Under the pieces are notes generated by a model. That model was not told where the DNA came from and ran no database searches. It worked only from the letters and a program-made list of their open reading frames with translations. 26,726 bases of DNA. Source: DASTGO01 sp035719045. GTDB lineage: Bacteria; Actinomycetota; Actinomycetes; Actinomycetales; Kineosporiaceae. Each line of letters opens with the position of its first letter. The first letter of the stretch is position 1. Both the position numbers and the translations under genes were made by a program. The DNA lies in assembly GCA_035719045.1 (NCBI GenBank), contig DASTGO010000297.1, forward strand, positions 1 to 26,726, in the 5' to 3' direction. This document shows positions 7,308 to 15,657 of the stretch, piece by piece.

Positions 7308-9818
7308 GTGACAAACGCGACCAGCAGCCCCCCGACCGACGTCCCGACGGTGTCCCCGGACCAGGCAGCCTCCGCCGACGGCCTGAGCGTGCTCGCCCGG
7401 CCCGACGTGGCACGGTCCATCAACCGCCGGATCGCCGAGGAGATCGGGGTCCGCGAGCCGCAGGTCCGGGCCGCCGTGGAGTTGCTGGACGGCGGCTCGA
7501 CCGTGCCCTTCATCGCCAGGTACCGCAAGGAGGTCACCGACGGTCTCGACGACGTGCAGTTGCGCACGCTCGACGAGCGGCTGCGGTACCTGCGTGAGCT
7601 GGAGGAGCGGCGGGCGGCGATCCTGGAGTCCGTCCGGGCCCAGGGCAAGCTGGACGACAAGCTGCGGGCCCAGATCCTCGGCGCGGACTCCAAGGCGCGC
7701 CTGGAGGACATCTACCTGCCGTTCAAGCCGAAGCGGCGTACCAAGGCCCAGATCGCCCGTGAGGCCGGACTGGAGCCGCTGGCCGACCTGCTGCTCGCCG
7801 ACCCCGCCCAGGATCCGGCAGCAGCGGCCACCGGCTACGTGGACGCCGACAAGGGCGTCGCGGACCCTGCCGCCGCACTCGACGGGGCGCGGGCGATCCT
7901 CGTCGAACGCTTCGCCGAGGACGCCGACCTGATCGGCGACCTGCGCGAGCGGATGTGGGGCCGGGGCCGGCTGATCGCCAGGGTCCGGGAGGGCAAGGAG
8001 GAGGCCGGGGCGAAGTTCGCCGACTACTTCGCCTACGACGAGCCGTACACCTCGCTGCCGTCGCACCGGATCCTCGCGATGTTCCGTGGCGAGAAGGAGG
8101 ACGTGCTCACCCTGACCATGGACCCCGCGCCGGCCTCGGAGTCCGAGGAGGGTGCTGCCTCCCTGGGACTGCCGGCCGCACGGCGCACGGAGTACGAGGC
8201 CAGGATCGCCGACCGGTTCGGGATCGACGACCGGGGACGGCCCGCCGACCGCTGGCTGCAGGACACCGTCTCCTGGGCGTGGCGGACCCGGATCCTGCTC
8301 CGTCTGGACGTCGACCTGCGCATGCGGCTTCGTCAGTACGCCGAGGACGAGGCCGTGCGGGTGTTCGCCGGGAACCTGCGGGACCTGCTGCTGGCGGCCC
8401 CCGCGGGCAGCCGGCCCACGATGGGACTCGACCCGGGCCTTCGGACCGGGGTCAAGGTCGCGGTGGTGGACCCGACCGGGAAGGTCGTGGACACCTCGAC
8501 CATCTACCCGCATGTCCCGCACCGTCGCTGGGACGAGGCGCTGGCGATCCTGGGCCGGCTGGTGAAGAAGCACGGCGTCGAGCTGATCGCGATCGGCAAC
8601 GGGACGGCCTCCCGAGAGACGGACAAGCTGGCCGCCGAGCTGCTGCGACTGCTGAAGGACGCCCGCCTGACGAAGGTCGTGGTCTCCGAGGCGGGCGCCT
8701 CGGTCTACTCGGCCTCCGCCTACGCCTCCCAGGAGCTGCCGGAGCTCGACGTGTCCCTGCGCGGAGCCGTGTCCATCGCGCGACGGCTGCAGGACCCGCT
8801 GGCCGAGCTGGTGAAGATCGACCCGAAGTCCATCGGGGTCGGGCAGTATCAGCACGACGTCATGGAGACCAAGCTGTCCCGCTCGCTCGATGCCGTCGTC
8901 GAGGACGCGGTGAACGCCGTCGGGGTGGATGTCAACACCGCCTCCGTCCCGCTGCTGCGGCGGGTGTCCGGGATCACGGAGGGCCTGGCGCAGAACATCG
9001 TCAGCCACCGGGACTCCAACGGACCGTTCGCCTCGCGCCAGGCCCTGCTCACCGTGTCGCGCCTGGGACCGAAGGCTTTCGAGCAGTGCGCGGGCTTCCT
9101 GCGGATCCGCGGTGGCGACGACCCGCTGGACACCTCCAGCGTCCACCCGGAGGCGTACCCCGTGGTCCGCCGGATCCTGGCCTCCACGGGCCGGGAGCTG
9201 CCGTCACTGATCGGGAACACGGCCGTCCTGCATGCACTGCGACCCCAGGACTTCGCCGACGACACGTTCGGCGTCCCCACCATCAGCGACATCCTCAAGG
9301 AGCTGGAGAAGCCGGGCCGCGACCCTCGGCCGGCCTTCCGGACCGCGACCTTCGCCGACGGTGTGGAGACCGTCGCGGACCTGCGGCCGGGGATGGTCCT
9401 GGAGGGCGTGGTCACCAACGTCGCGGCTTTCGGTGCCTTCATCGACATCGGCGTCCACCAGGACGGCCTGGTGCACGTCTCGGCGATGTCACACACCTTC
9501 GTCAAGGACCCCCGGGACGTGGTGAAGCCGGGCGACGTGGTGCGGGTGAAGGTGCTGGACGTCGACGTGCCACGGTCGCGGATCGGGTTGACCCTCCGGC
9601 TCGATGACGAGGTGCCGGCCGAGGGTCCGCGGGCGGCAGCGGGACGGACCGTCGGTCCGACCGGCCGGCCCCGGCCCGCGCAGTCCGGGCGCGGCGGGAG
9701 CGGAGGCAACGGTGGCCGCCGGGGCGGTGGTCAGGACCGGGGTGCGGCTCCGACGGGTGCCCTGGCGGACGCCTTCCGGCGCGCCGGCTACGACCCTGAC
9801 GGCGGACGGCGCAACTGA
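7308..9818 (+). CDS. tex: Tex family RNA-binding transcription accessory protein
   Basis: The 836-residue product is full length for Tex. An N-terminal Tex domain contains LLDGGSTVPFIARYRKEVT near 49-67. A YqgF/RNase H-like domain starts at about 372 (MGLDPGLRTGVKVAVVD), helix-hairpin-helix elements lie around 545-640, and an S1 RNA-binding domain at about 692-765 (GMVLEGVVTNVAAFGAFIDI). A Gly/Arg-rich basic tail follows. Tex binds nucleic acid, associates with RNA polymerase and influences transcription and virulence genes in several bacteria. The start is GTG 7308 (VTNATSSPP), consistent with the usual short leader before the conserved part; an upstream ATG frame would add 47 low-complexity residues. 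GGGAGG lies 16 bases upstream, unusually far. It is convergent with the RsbW-like gene, with only 26 bp between them. Confidence 0.95.
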   Translation: MTNATSSPPTDVPTVSPDQAASADGLSVLARPDVARSINRRIAEEIGVREPQVRAAVELLDGGSTVPFIARYRKEVTDGLDDVQLRTLDERLRYLRELEERRAAILESVRAQGKLDDKLRAQILGADSKARLEDIYLPFKPKRRTKAQIAREAGLEPLADLLLADPAQDPAAAATGYVDADKGVADPAAALDGARAILVERFAEDADLIGDLRERMWGRGRLIARVREGKEEAGAKFADYFAYDEPYTSLPSHRILAMFRGEKEDVLTLTMDPAPASESEEGAASLGLPAARRTEYEARIADRFGIDDRGRPADRWLQDTVSWAWRTRILLRLDVDLRMRLRQYAEDEAVRVFAGNLRDLLLAAPAGSRPTMGLDPGLRTGVKVAVVDPTGKVVDTSTIYPHVPHRRWDEALAILGRLVKKHGVELIAIGNGTASRETDKLAAELLRLLKDARLTKVVVSEAGASVYSASAYASQELPELDVSLRGAVSIARRLQDPLAELVKIDPKSIGVGQYQHDVMETKLSRSLDAVVEDAVNAVGVDVNTASVPLLRRVSGITEGLAQNIVSHRDSNGPFASRQALLTVSRLGPKAFEQCAGFLRIRGGDDPLDTSSVHPEAYPVVRRILASTGRELPSLIGNTAVLHALRPQDFADDTFGVPTISDILKELEKPGRDPRPAFRTATFADGVETVADLRPGMVLEGVVTNVAAFGAFIDIGVHQDGLVHVSAMSHTFVKDPRDVVKPGDVVRVKVLDVDVPRSRIGLTLRLDDEVPAEGPRAAAGRTVGPTGRPRPAQSGRGGSGGNGGRRGGGQDRGAAPTGALADAFRRAGYDPDGGRRN

Positions 9819-9844
9819 CGGCGGTGTCCTGACTCAGCCGGGGC

Positions 9845-10918
9845 TCACAGGCCTGCGCTGCGATCGCACGCGCACGGGGCGCCGCTCGCGGGCAGATCCT
9901 CGTGGGACGGGACGTCGATGTCGTACGGCCCGTCCCACGGGATCGGCTGCAGTCCGGCGGTCTGCCGGAGGAACTCCTGGCCGAGCCAGCGGACGAAACG
10001 GCGCTGCAGTGGGGTACTCGGCATGGTCAGCAGGTACCCCTGCTGGCTGAACTCCTCCGCCTCGGCGAGCAACTCGATCAGCTGATGGAGTTCCGCCGCG
10101 GAATCGGGGTCGACGTGGTGCTCGAGATCGGCGGCCAGGTCGCTTCGGACGAGGGCGGCCTCCCGCGCCGGATGGCCACGCTGGCGTGCCGCTCCGTACC
10201 GGCGGCCCAGGAGGTCGACCAACTGGGCCAGCCGGGGCGGCAGGGCCGCCCCGGTCCGGTCGTGGTCGGCCTGCAGGGACAGCAGGGCGAACTCGCGCAT
10301 CAGTTCGTCGTGATGCTCCCGGGCCGAGGCGAACACCCGCAGCGGGAAGTTGAGCAGACGGACGATCACCACGGCCTGCGGACGGTCCTCCTCGTCCGCG
10401 AGAGCCCGGGGATCGTGCAGGAGCCCGCCTGCGGCATAGCGGCCGAGGATCGAGCGGGGGTCGTCGTCACCGGCTTCCGGAGTCGCGACGGGCGGGGGGC
10501 CTGTCTCATCCGTTCCGACGGAGGAGAACCACACCACTTTGCCCACCCTGCGGCCCTCCCGGACCACCGGATCGGCCCCCCACCGGCCCAGGGAGTCCAG
10601 CAGGTGCAGGCCCCGGCCGACCGTGGACATCGGGGGAGCGGGATGCTCCTGGGGTAGCACCGGGGACCCGTCGGCGACCTCGATCCGCAGCTGTCCGGCC
10701 GGCAGCAGGCGCACGGTGACGGTGACCTCGGTGCGGGCATGCAGGGCGGCGTTGGTGGCGAGTTCGGTCACCGCCAGACGCGCGGTGTCGATCAGGTCGG
10801 GCCGACCGGCGGCGGACAGCACCGCCGCCACATGGCGGCGCGCGACGGCCGCACAGGCAGCATCGGGGGCGATCACCACGGACGGGCCCGTCTGCGGTCC
10901 TCCGGATGAGCCGCTCAC
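9845..10918 (-). CDS. RsbW-like ATP-binding (HATPase) regulator with C-terminal extension
   Basis: The 357-residue protein begins at GTG 10918, with AAAGGAG about 8 bases upstream. Residues 10-135 are a GHKL ATPase domain of the anti-sigma type: N-box E52xxxN56, D83-x-G, and GRGL at 101-104. Residues about 150-340 form a helical domain with HHDELMREFALL and PLQRRFVRWLGQEFLRQ segments, which I recognise as recurring in actinobacterial HATPase proteins but which has no function I know. RsbW-type proteins sequester SigB/SigF-like sigma factors and phosphorylate anti-anti-sigma partners. The gene is divergent from a SigF/SigB-family sigma gene 201 bp away, making it a candidate anti-sigma factor. 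No STAS-domain partner is in the window. The C-terminus ends with a Cys-containing tail. Confidence 0.85.
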   Translation of the reverse strand: MSGSSGGPQTGPSVVIAPDAACAAVARRHVAAVLSAAGRPDLIDTARLAVTELATNAALHARTEVTVTVRLLPAGQLRIEVADGSPVLPQEHPAPPMSTVGRGLHLLDSLGRWGADPVVREGRRVGKVVWFSSVGTDETGPPPVATPEAGDDDPRSILGRYAAGGLLHDPRALADEEDRPQAVVIVRLLNFPLRVFASAREHHDELMREFALLSLQADHDRTGAALPPRLAQLVDLLGRRYGAARQRGHPAREAALVRSDLAADLEHHVDPDSAAELHQLIELLAEAEEFSQQGYLLTMPSTPLQRRFVRWLGQEFLRQTAGLQPIPWDGPYDIDVPSHEDLPASGAPCACDRSAGL

Positions 10919-10949
10919 CCTCGACTCCTTTCGCCTGCCAGGCCACGAT

Positions 10950-11053
10950 GGACCATAGGTCCAGCAGGGGGCAATTCGGGCGTTCCTTGACCGGAAGGGA
11001 CCAAAGTAGGTGAACATGTCGAATTGCCCTGTTGTGGTGGACATGTTGTGGTG
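10950..11053. promoter_or_regulatory. Repeat-dense divergent control region between anti-sigma-like and sigma genes
   Basis: Four repeat systems are readable. GGACC-ATA-GGTCC is a palindrome at 10950-10962. GGGCAATTCG (10969-10978) is inverted at 11020-11029. AACATGTC (11013-11020) is inverted at 11040-11047. TGTTGTGGTG (11030-11039) is repeated directly at 11044-11053. I found no GTTT/GGGTAT promoter on either strand here. The arrangement looks like a cluster of operators serving the divergent pair. Confidence 0.55.
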
Positions 11054-11119
11054 ACGGAACGGCCTCTGGAGACGTCGGGGGTGACAGCTCGACCGCGTCA
11101 GCCGGCAGGAGGCGAACCG

Positions 11120-11896
11120 ATGCTCGGGCACACCGCCGCACAGGATGACGACATCCGCCGCGCCACCGTGGACCTGCTCGATCAACTGCGTCGCTGTGTC
11201 GACGAGGAGGAACGACGCAGGCTACGGCATCGCCTCGTGGTGGCCAATCTGCCTGTCGCGACAAGTATCGCGATGCGCTACCGCAGCCGTGGCGCCAGCC
11301 TCGAGGACCTGGTGCAGGCTGCGAACCTCGGGTTGGTGAAGGCTGTCAACGGTTTCGACCCCGACCGTGGCAACGAGTTCATGGCCTACGCGGTGCCGAC
11401 GATCGCCGGGGAGGTGAAACGGTACTTCCGTGACCAGGGCTGGGACATCCGGCCACCACGCCGGGTGCAGGAACTGCGACCGGAGGTGGAACGTGCCTCT
11501 GCGGAGCTCACCCAGCACCTGGGCCGCTCGCCCCGGGTGAGCGAACTCGCCGAACATCTCGCGGTGGGCGAGGAGGACGTCATCGAATGCATCTCCAGCG
11601 CCGAGATCTACCACCTCAGCTCGCTCGACGCCCCGATCGGCGACGCCGAGCACCTGGCCGTCGCCGACACCCTCGGCGAGCCGGACCCGGCCTTGGCGAA
11701 GGTGGACGACCTGATGACCCTGCGGGTACTGCTCGACGAACTGCCGGCCCGGGACCGGCGCATCCTGGCCCTGCGCTTCTTCAGCGGCTGGACCCAGGCG
11801 CAGATCGCCGGAGACATCGGGGTGACCCAGATGCAGGTGTCCCGTCTGATCAGCAAGGTGCTGGCCCGGCTGCGGGCCGGGATGACCGCCGCCTGA
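11120..11896 (+). CDS. SigF/SigB-family (group 3) RNA polymerase sigma factor
   Basis: The 258-residue product carries sigma region 2 (RLVVANLPVATSIAMRY, then LEDLVQAANLGLVKAV and FDPDRGNEFMAYAVPTIAGE), followed by KRYFRDQGW and PPRRVQEL, typical of the SigB/SigF/SigG group. Region 3 follows (about 120-190), then region 4 with the DNA-binding helix-turn-helix WTQAQIAGDIGVTQMQVSRL near the C-terminus. This group directs general stress or developmental genes and recognises GTTT/GGGTAT-type promoters. ATG 11120 is chosen because AGGAGG lies 7 bases upstream; an in-frame ATG at 11024 would start inside the inverted-repeat region. It is divergent from an RsbW-like ATPase, suggesting a sigma/anti-sigma pair. 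A matching promoter lies at 6184-6208. Confidence 0.93.
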   Translation: MLGHTAAQDDDIRRATVDLLDQLRRCVDEEERRRLRHRLVVANLPVATSIAMRYRSRGASLEDLVQAANLGLVKAVNGFDPDRGNEFMAYAVPTIAGEVKRYFRDQGWDIRPPRRVQELRPEVERASAELTQHLGRSPRVSELAEHLAVGEEDVIECISSAEIYHLSSLDAPIGDAEHLAVADTLGEPDPALAKVDDLMTLRVLLDELPARDRRILALRFFSGWTQAQIAGDIGVTQMQVSRLISKVLARLRAGMTAA

Positions 11897-12102
11897 ACAC
11901 GTGACCGGGATCCCGCAAGGGGGCGGGGCGTCCGGGCCGGCCCGCCGGGCGACGGCGAGCCGGTGACGACCGAGAGACCAGTGTGGGGACGGTCCGGCGC
12001 GAGCGGGGCCGATCGTCCCAGGACCATCCTCGCGGCCACGCCTAGCCTGGCTCGCGCGATCCGGCCCACGGACCGCTCCCCGCGCCCCGGAAGGTCCACC
12101 CG

Positions 12103-12312
12103 TTGACCGCCACCGACGACTCCCCTGTCCACCAGCCGTCCCGTATCCGCTGGGGGGTGGTGTGCGGCGACGGCGATGTCGTCTGGGCACGCGACGAGGC
12201 CGCCGCCCGCCGGTTGCTCACCAGCCTGGTCGGCGCGATCCGGATCGTCTGCCGGGAGTCACCGGCGGCGACGGCAGCGTGTCCGGCGACCCGTGGCAAC
12301 CCCGTCCCGTGA
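12103..12312 (+). CDS. Small hypothetical protein with TTG start
   Basis: This 69-residue ORF starts at TTG 12103, with GGAAGG 8 bases upstream, a good ribosome site. The central part, RIRWGVVCGDGDVVWARDEAAARRLL, resembles short actinobacterial proteins of unknown function with a W-G-V / D-G-x-V-x-W pattern. The last 95 bases overlap, antisense, the 3' end of the monooxygenase-hydrolase gene, whose last 30 or so codons are low-complexity. Either the small gene or that C-terminal tail may therefore be weakly constrained. The preceding 206 bp after the sigma gene contain TAGCCT (12043-12048) as a possible -10 and nothing else I can name. Confidence 0.5.
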   Translation: MTATDDSPVHQPSRIRWGVVCGDGDVVWARDEAAARRLLTSLVGAIRIVCRESPAATAACPATRGNPVP

Positions 12313-14662
12313 GCCGGACCAGGTCACGCAGTCGCTGCGCCACCACGCCAGGGCATTCGACCGGGGTCATGTGTCCCACCCGGGGCACGACGGTGAGCCC
12401 GGTGCAGTCCGGCAGCGTCGCGGCCAGCCGGCGGGCATGCCAGGGCGGGGTCAGCCGGTCGTGGGCTCCGACCAGGACATGGGTGGGGACACCGACCCTG
12501 GCAGGGGCCTGGGTGAGGTCGAGTGACCAGAGCATGTCCGCGAAGCCGCGCTGCACCTGCGGTGGGCAGGTGAGCACGGTCCGGGTGGTCAGCGAGACGG
12601 CCTGCCGACCGGCCCGGTAGTCCAGCCCGGACAGCCGGATCATCAGCCGGGCAAGGGCTCCGTCCCGGCCTGCCGCCGGAGGCCGGCTCATCACCTCGGC
12701 CATCAGGGGCAGGGCGAACCGGGTGACGGCTCTCGGCAGCGGGAGGACCGAACTGCGGGACAGCAGTTGGTCGCAGCCGGTGCTGGCGAGCAGGATCCCG
12801 TCCGCCGTGGACCGCAGGAGCTCCGGGTCGGCGGCGGCCAGCGCGAGGATGGTCATCGCACCCATGCTGTGCCCGCCCAGCACCGCGCGACGGCCGTCCC
12901 CGACGGTGGCTCCGAGCACCGCGGTCAGATCTGCCGCAAGCGCAGCGCTGCTGTAGCCGAGGTCACCCGCCCGGCCGCTGTCCCCGTGCCCGCGCTGGTC
13001 GTAACAGACGACGTGGTGGTCGCGGGCGAGGTCCGCGGCGACCGCCGACCAGAAGGACGCCGCCAGCGTCCAGCCGTGGACCAGGACCACGCGGGGGGCG
13101 TCCGCAGGCCCCCGCTCGTGAACGGCGATCGCGGTGCCGTCAGCCGAGGTCACCGTGCTGCGCCGGATGCCGGGCCCGGGCCGGGTCCGGTACTCGCTGC
13201 GGTCGAAGCGGCGCAGTTCACGGCGCAGGCGCAACGTGGAATGCGGCCACAGCGTCGTGTTGCGGCCGTGGGCGTCGAGGTACCAGCTGGTGCAGCCGCC
13301 GCGGCTCCAGACCGTGTGCGGCATCGCCTCCTGCAGGGCTCGGTTCCAGGCCTGCTGGGCGGCCGTGGTGGGTTCGACGACGGCCCTGTCGTCGGCGTCC
13401 ATGGTCCGCACCGCATCCACGAGGTAGGCCAGCTGTGACTCGATGACGTGGACCATCGAGCCGTGCCCGAGCCCGGTATTGGGCCCGATCACCAGGAACA
13501 GGTTGGGGAAGCCCGCGACCGTCGTCCCTCGCAGCGCCTGCATCCCGCTGCTGTCCCAGACCTGGGCGAGGGTGCGCCCGTCCCGGCCGGTGATCAGGTG
13601 CGCCAGGACAGGGTGGGTCGCGGCGAAGCCGGTGGCCAGAACGACCGCGTCGACCTCGCGCCGGGTCCCGCCCGTCCCGACGGCGACGCCCGGCGTGCCG
13701 CCGCCCTCGAGTCGCTCGAGTGCCTCCGGGATCACCTCGATGTTCGGCCGGGCCAACGCCGGGTAGTAGTCGTTGCTCGGCAGGATGCGCTTGCAGCCCA
13801 ACCGGTAGTCGGGAGTCAGCGTGGCGCGCAGCCGGGGGTCCCGGATGCTGCGCTCCAGGTGCCTGCGGGAGACCAGTTCGGCGGCGCGCAGTGCGGCGGG
13901 ATGCCGGACGAACGCGGGGACCAGCGCCTCCCGGCCCAGGTAGATCCCGGCCCTGGCGAGCTTCTGGAGCGCCGGCACCCGGCGGTAGAGGGTGCGCTCG
14001 AGTGACGTGATCGCGCGATCCCCCTTGGGCAGGACCCATGCTGGGGTGCGCTGGAAGAGCAGCAGCCGGTCCACCTTCGGCTGCAGTTGCGGCACCACCT
14101 GGACGGCACTGGCTCCGGTCCCGACGACGGCAACCCGCCGGCCGGAGAGGTCCACGTCGTGGCGCCACTGGGCGGTGTGGAAGACGGGCCCGGGGAAGTC
14201 CTCCAGACCGGGCAGCTGTGGCAGCGACGGCTGCGACAGCGGTCCGGTCGCTGCCACCAGGATCTGCGCGGTGAGGTCGCCGCGGGTGGTCCGCACCGTC
14301 CACAGGCCGCGCCCGTCGTCCCAGCCGGCGGCGGTGACCTCCGCGCCGAGGTGGATCAGCTGCCGCAGGGCGAGCCGGTCCACGACCTCCTCGAGATACC
14401 GCTGGATCTCCTGGCCCGGCGCGAAGGTGCGCGACCACCGCGGGTTCGGGGCGAACGAGAACGAGTACAGATGCGAGGCGACGTCACAGGCGATGCCGGG
14501 ATAGGTGTTGTCCCACCAGGTGCCCCCGATTCCTGGGCGACGTTCCAGGACGGCGACGTCGGTGATCCCGGCCCGGCGCAGGGCATGTGCAGCGCCGATC
14601 CCGCCGAAGCCGGCGCCGATGACCGCGACCCGGACGTGCTGGGGGAGTGCGGTGGACGGCAT
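12218..14662 (-). CDS. Fusion: Baeyer-Villiger-type flavin monooxygenase + alpha/beta-hydrolase
   Basis: The 814-residue protein has two complete enzymes. Residues 1-490 are a class B flavoprotein monooxygenase: FAD site GAGFGGIG (16-23), GGTWWDNTYPGIACD (46-60), the Baeyer-Villiger fingerprint FxGxxxHxxxW at 156-166 (F156, G158, H162, W166) and NADPH site GTGASA (181-186). Residues 500-785 are an alpha/beta-hydrolase: oxyanion HGW (529-531), nucleophile S599 in GHSMG, acid D735 in GAHD, and H764 in VGHM. A Baeyer-Villiger enzyme turns ketones into esters, and the hydrolase could cleave the ester, giving a one-polypeptide ring-opening or chain-cleaving catalyst; that coupling is inference. 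ATG 14662 follows GGGAGGT 4 bases upstream. The last 30 residues are a Pro/Arg-rich tail overlapping a small antisense ORF. The DMT permease lies 69 bp upstream on the same strand. Confidence 0.92.
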   Translation of the reverse strand: MPSTALPQHVRVAVIGAGFGGIGAAHALRRAGITDVAVLERRPGIGGTWWDNTYPGIACDVASHLYSFSFAPNPRWSRTFAPGQEIQRYLEEVVDRLALRQLIHLGAEVTAAGWDDGRGLWTVRTTRGDLTAQILVAATGPLSQPSLPQLPGLEDFPGPVFHTAQWRHDVDLSGRRVAVVGTGASAVQVVPQLQPKVDRLLLFQRTPAWVLPKGDRAITSLERTLYRRVPALQKLARAGIYLGREALVPAFVRHPAALRAAELVSRRHLERSIRDPRLRATLTPDYRLGCKRILPSNDYYPALARPNIEVIPEALERLEGGGTPGVAVGTGGTRREVDAVVLATGFAATHPVLAHLITGRDGRTLAQVWDSSGMQALRGTTVAGFPNLFLVIGPNTGLGHGSMVHVIESQLAYLVDAVRTMDADDRAVVEPTTAAQQAWNRALQEAMPHTVWSRGGCTSWYLDAHGRNTTLWPHSTLRLRRELRRFDRSEYRTRPGPGIRRSTVTSADGTAIAVHERGPADAPRVVLVHGWTLAASFWSAVAADLARDHHVVCYDQRGHGDSGRAGDLGYSSAALAADLTAVLGATVGDGRRAVLGGHSMGAMTILALAAADPELLRSTADGILLASTGCDQLLSRSSVLPLPRAVTRFALPLMAEVMSRPPAAGRDGALARLMIRLSGLDYRAGRQAVSLTTRTVLTCPPQVQRGFADMLWSLDLTQAPARVGVPTHVLVGAHDRLTPPWHARRLAATLPDCTGLTVVPRVGHMTPVECPGVVAQRLRDLVRLTGRGCHGSPDTLPSPPVTPGRRSGSRRPGW

Positions 14663-14731
14663 CCGGACCTCCCGATCGCGGCGCGGACCGGCCGCGGCCA
14701 GCCGCCAGACTCGCCGATCCCCCCGACCGTG

Positions 14732-15595
14732 TCAATGCTCGTTGGCAACGTCAGCGTTGACCCGATGTGGCCCGGACGCCGGCTCGCGAGGGTCGTGCAG
14801 GAGCACGACGGCGGCCCCGGCGATGACCAGCCCGACCGCTGCGGCCGGCTCCCAGCCCGGGCGGAACCGGTCACCCAGCCAGAACACGCCCGCGAGCACC
14901 GGCGCGACCGTGTTGGCCACCACCATGGCGGCGGTCGCGGTGATCACCGTCCCGCGCTGCAACGCCGTGGAGTACAGCAGGAAGGCGACGCCGCCCGCCA
15001 GGGCCAGGGCATAGGCGGCCGGGTCTGCGACCAGGGCGAACGGGGTGACGCTGGGCATCGACCGGGCGGACACCGCGACGATGGCGAACCCGAGACCGGA
15101 CAGCACCCCCAGCAGGGATGCCCCGACCGGGCCGCGCACCAGGCCGCCCACCCAGCCGGCCAGGCAGATCACGGCCACGGCGACGAGCAGCAGTCGGCGC
15201 TCGGCGACCGAGGGGTGGACCGCTGCGGAGGACACCGCAGAGACGGTCACCAACCCCAACCCGGCGCACACGGCCAGGACCAGCAGCCGTCCCCGGCGCC
15301 CCAGCGGCTCGACCCGGCGCCACGCCTGCAGGACGGCGGTCACGGCCACACTGCCGGCGATCATGGGCTGGACGGCGAACAGCGGCATCAGGCGCAGGGC
15401 CACCATGTGCAATCCGAAACCGACTGCGCTGAACAGGACCGAGACCACGAACACGGGGTGGCGCAGCAGGCGGAACAGCAGCAGGAGGTCGATCCGGTCG
15501 GTGGTCGGCTCACGGCGCGCGCCGATCGACTGAAGGATCGAGGCGACCCCGAAGGCCCCTGCGGCGAGTGCTGCGGTGATCACACCGATCAGCAC
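14732..15595 (-). CDS. DMT/EamA-like multi-pass permease
   Basis: The 287-residue protein has about nine to ten hydrophobic helices spread over its whole length and short loops, the pattern of DMT-superfamily carriers (EamA or NIPA-like). The first helix (MLIGVITAALAAGAFGVASIL) and the last pair (GVFWLGDRF, then AAAVGLVIAGAAVVLL) look like the two-repeat EamA arrangement. The substrate cannot be inferred. The start is GTG 15595, preceded by a G-rich ribosome-site-like run. It lies 62 bp after the CDP-alcohol phosphotransferase gene and 69 bp before the monooxygenase fusion on the same strand, so the three could be cotranscribed. Confidence 0.82.
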   Translation of the reverse strand: MLIGVITAALAAGAFGVASILQSIGARREPTTDRIDLLLLFRLLRHPVFVVSVLFSAVGFGLHMVALRLMPLFAVQPMIAGSVAVTAVLQAWRRVEPLGRRGRLLVLAVCAGLGLVTVSAVSSAAVHPSVAERRLLLVAVAVICLAGWVGGLVRGPVGASLLGVLSGLGFAIVAVSARSMPSVTPFALVADPAAYALALAGGVAFLLYSTALQRGTVITATAAMVVANTVAPVLAGVFWLGDRFRPGWEPAAAVGLVIAGAAVVLLHDPREPASGPHRVNADVANEH

Positions 15596-15657
15596 CGGCC
15601 ACCACCCCCCTCACGTCCGCCAGTATCGCCGTCAGCCCCCAAGGCGGCGGGGCCGCG

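Noticed and set aside
7137..9146. 669-codon minus-strand frame opposite tex
   Set aside because: No recognisable domain; tex is unmistakable on the other strand.
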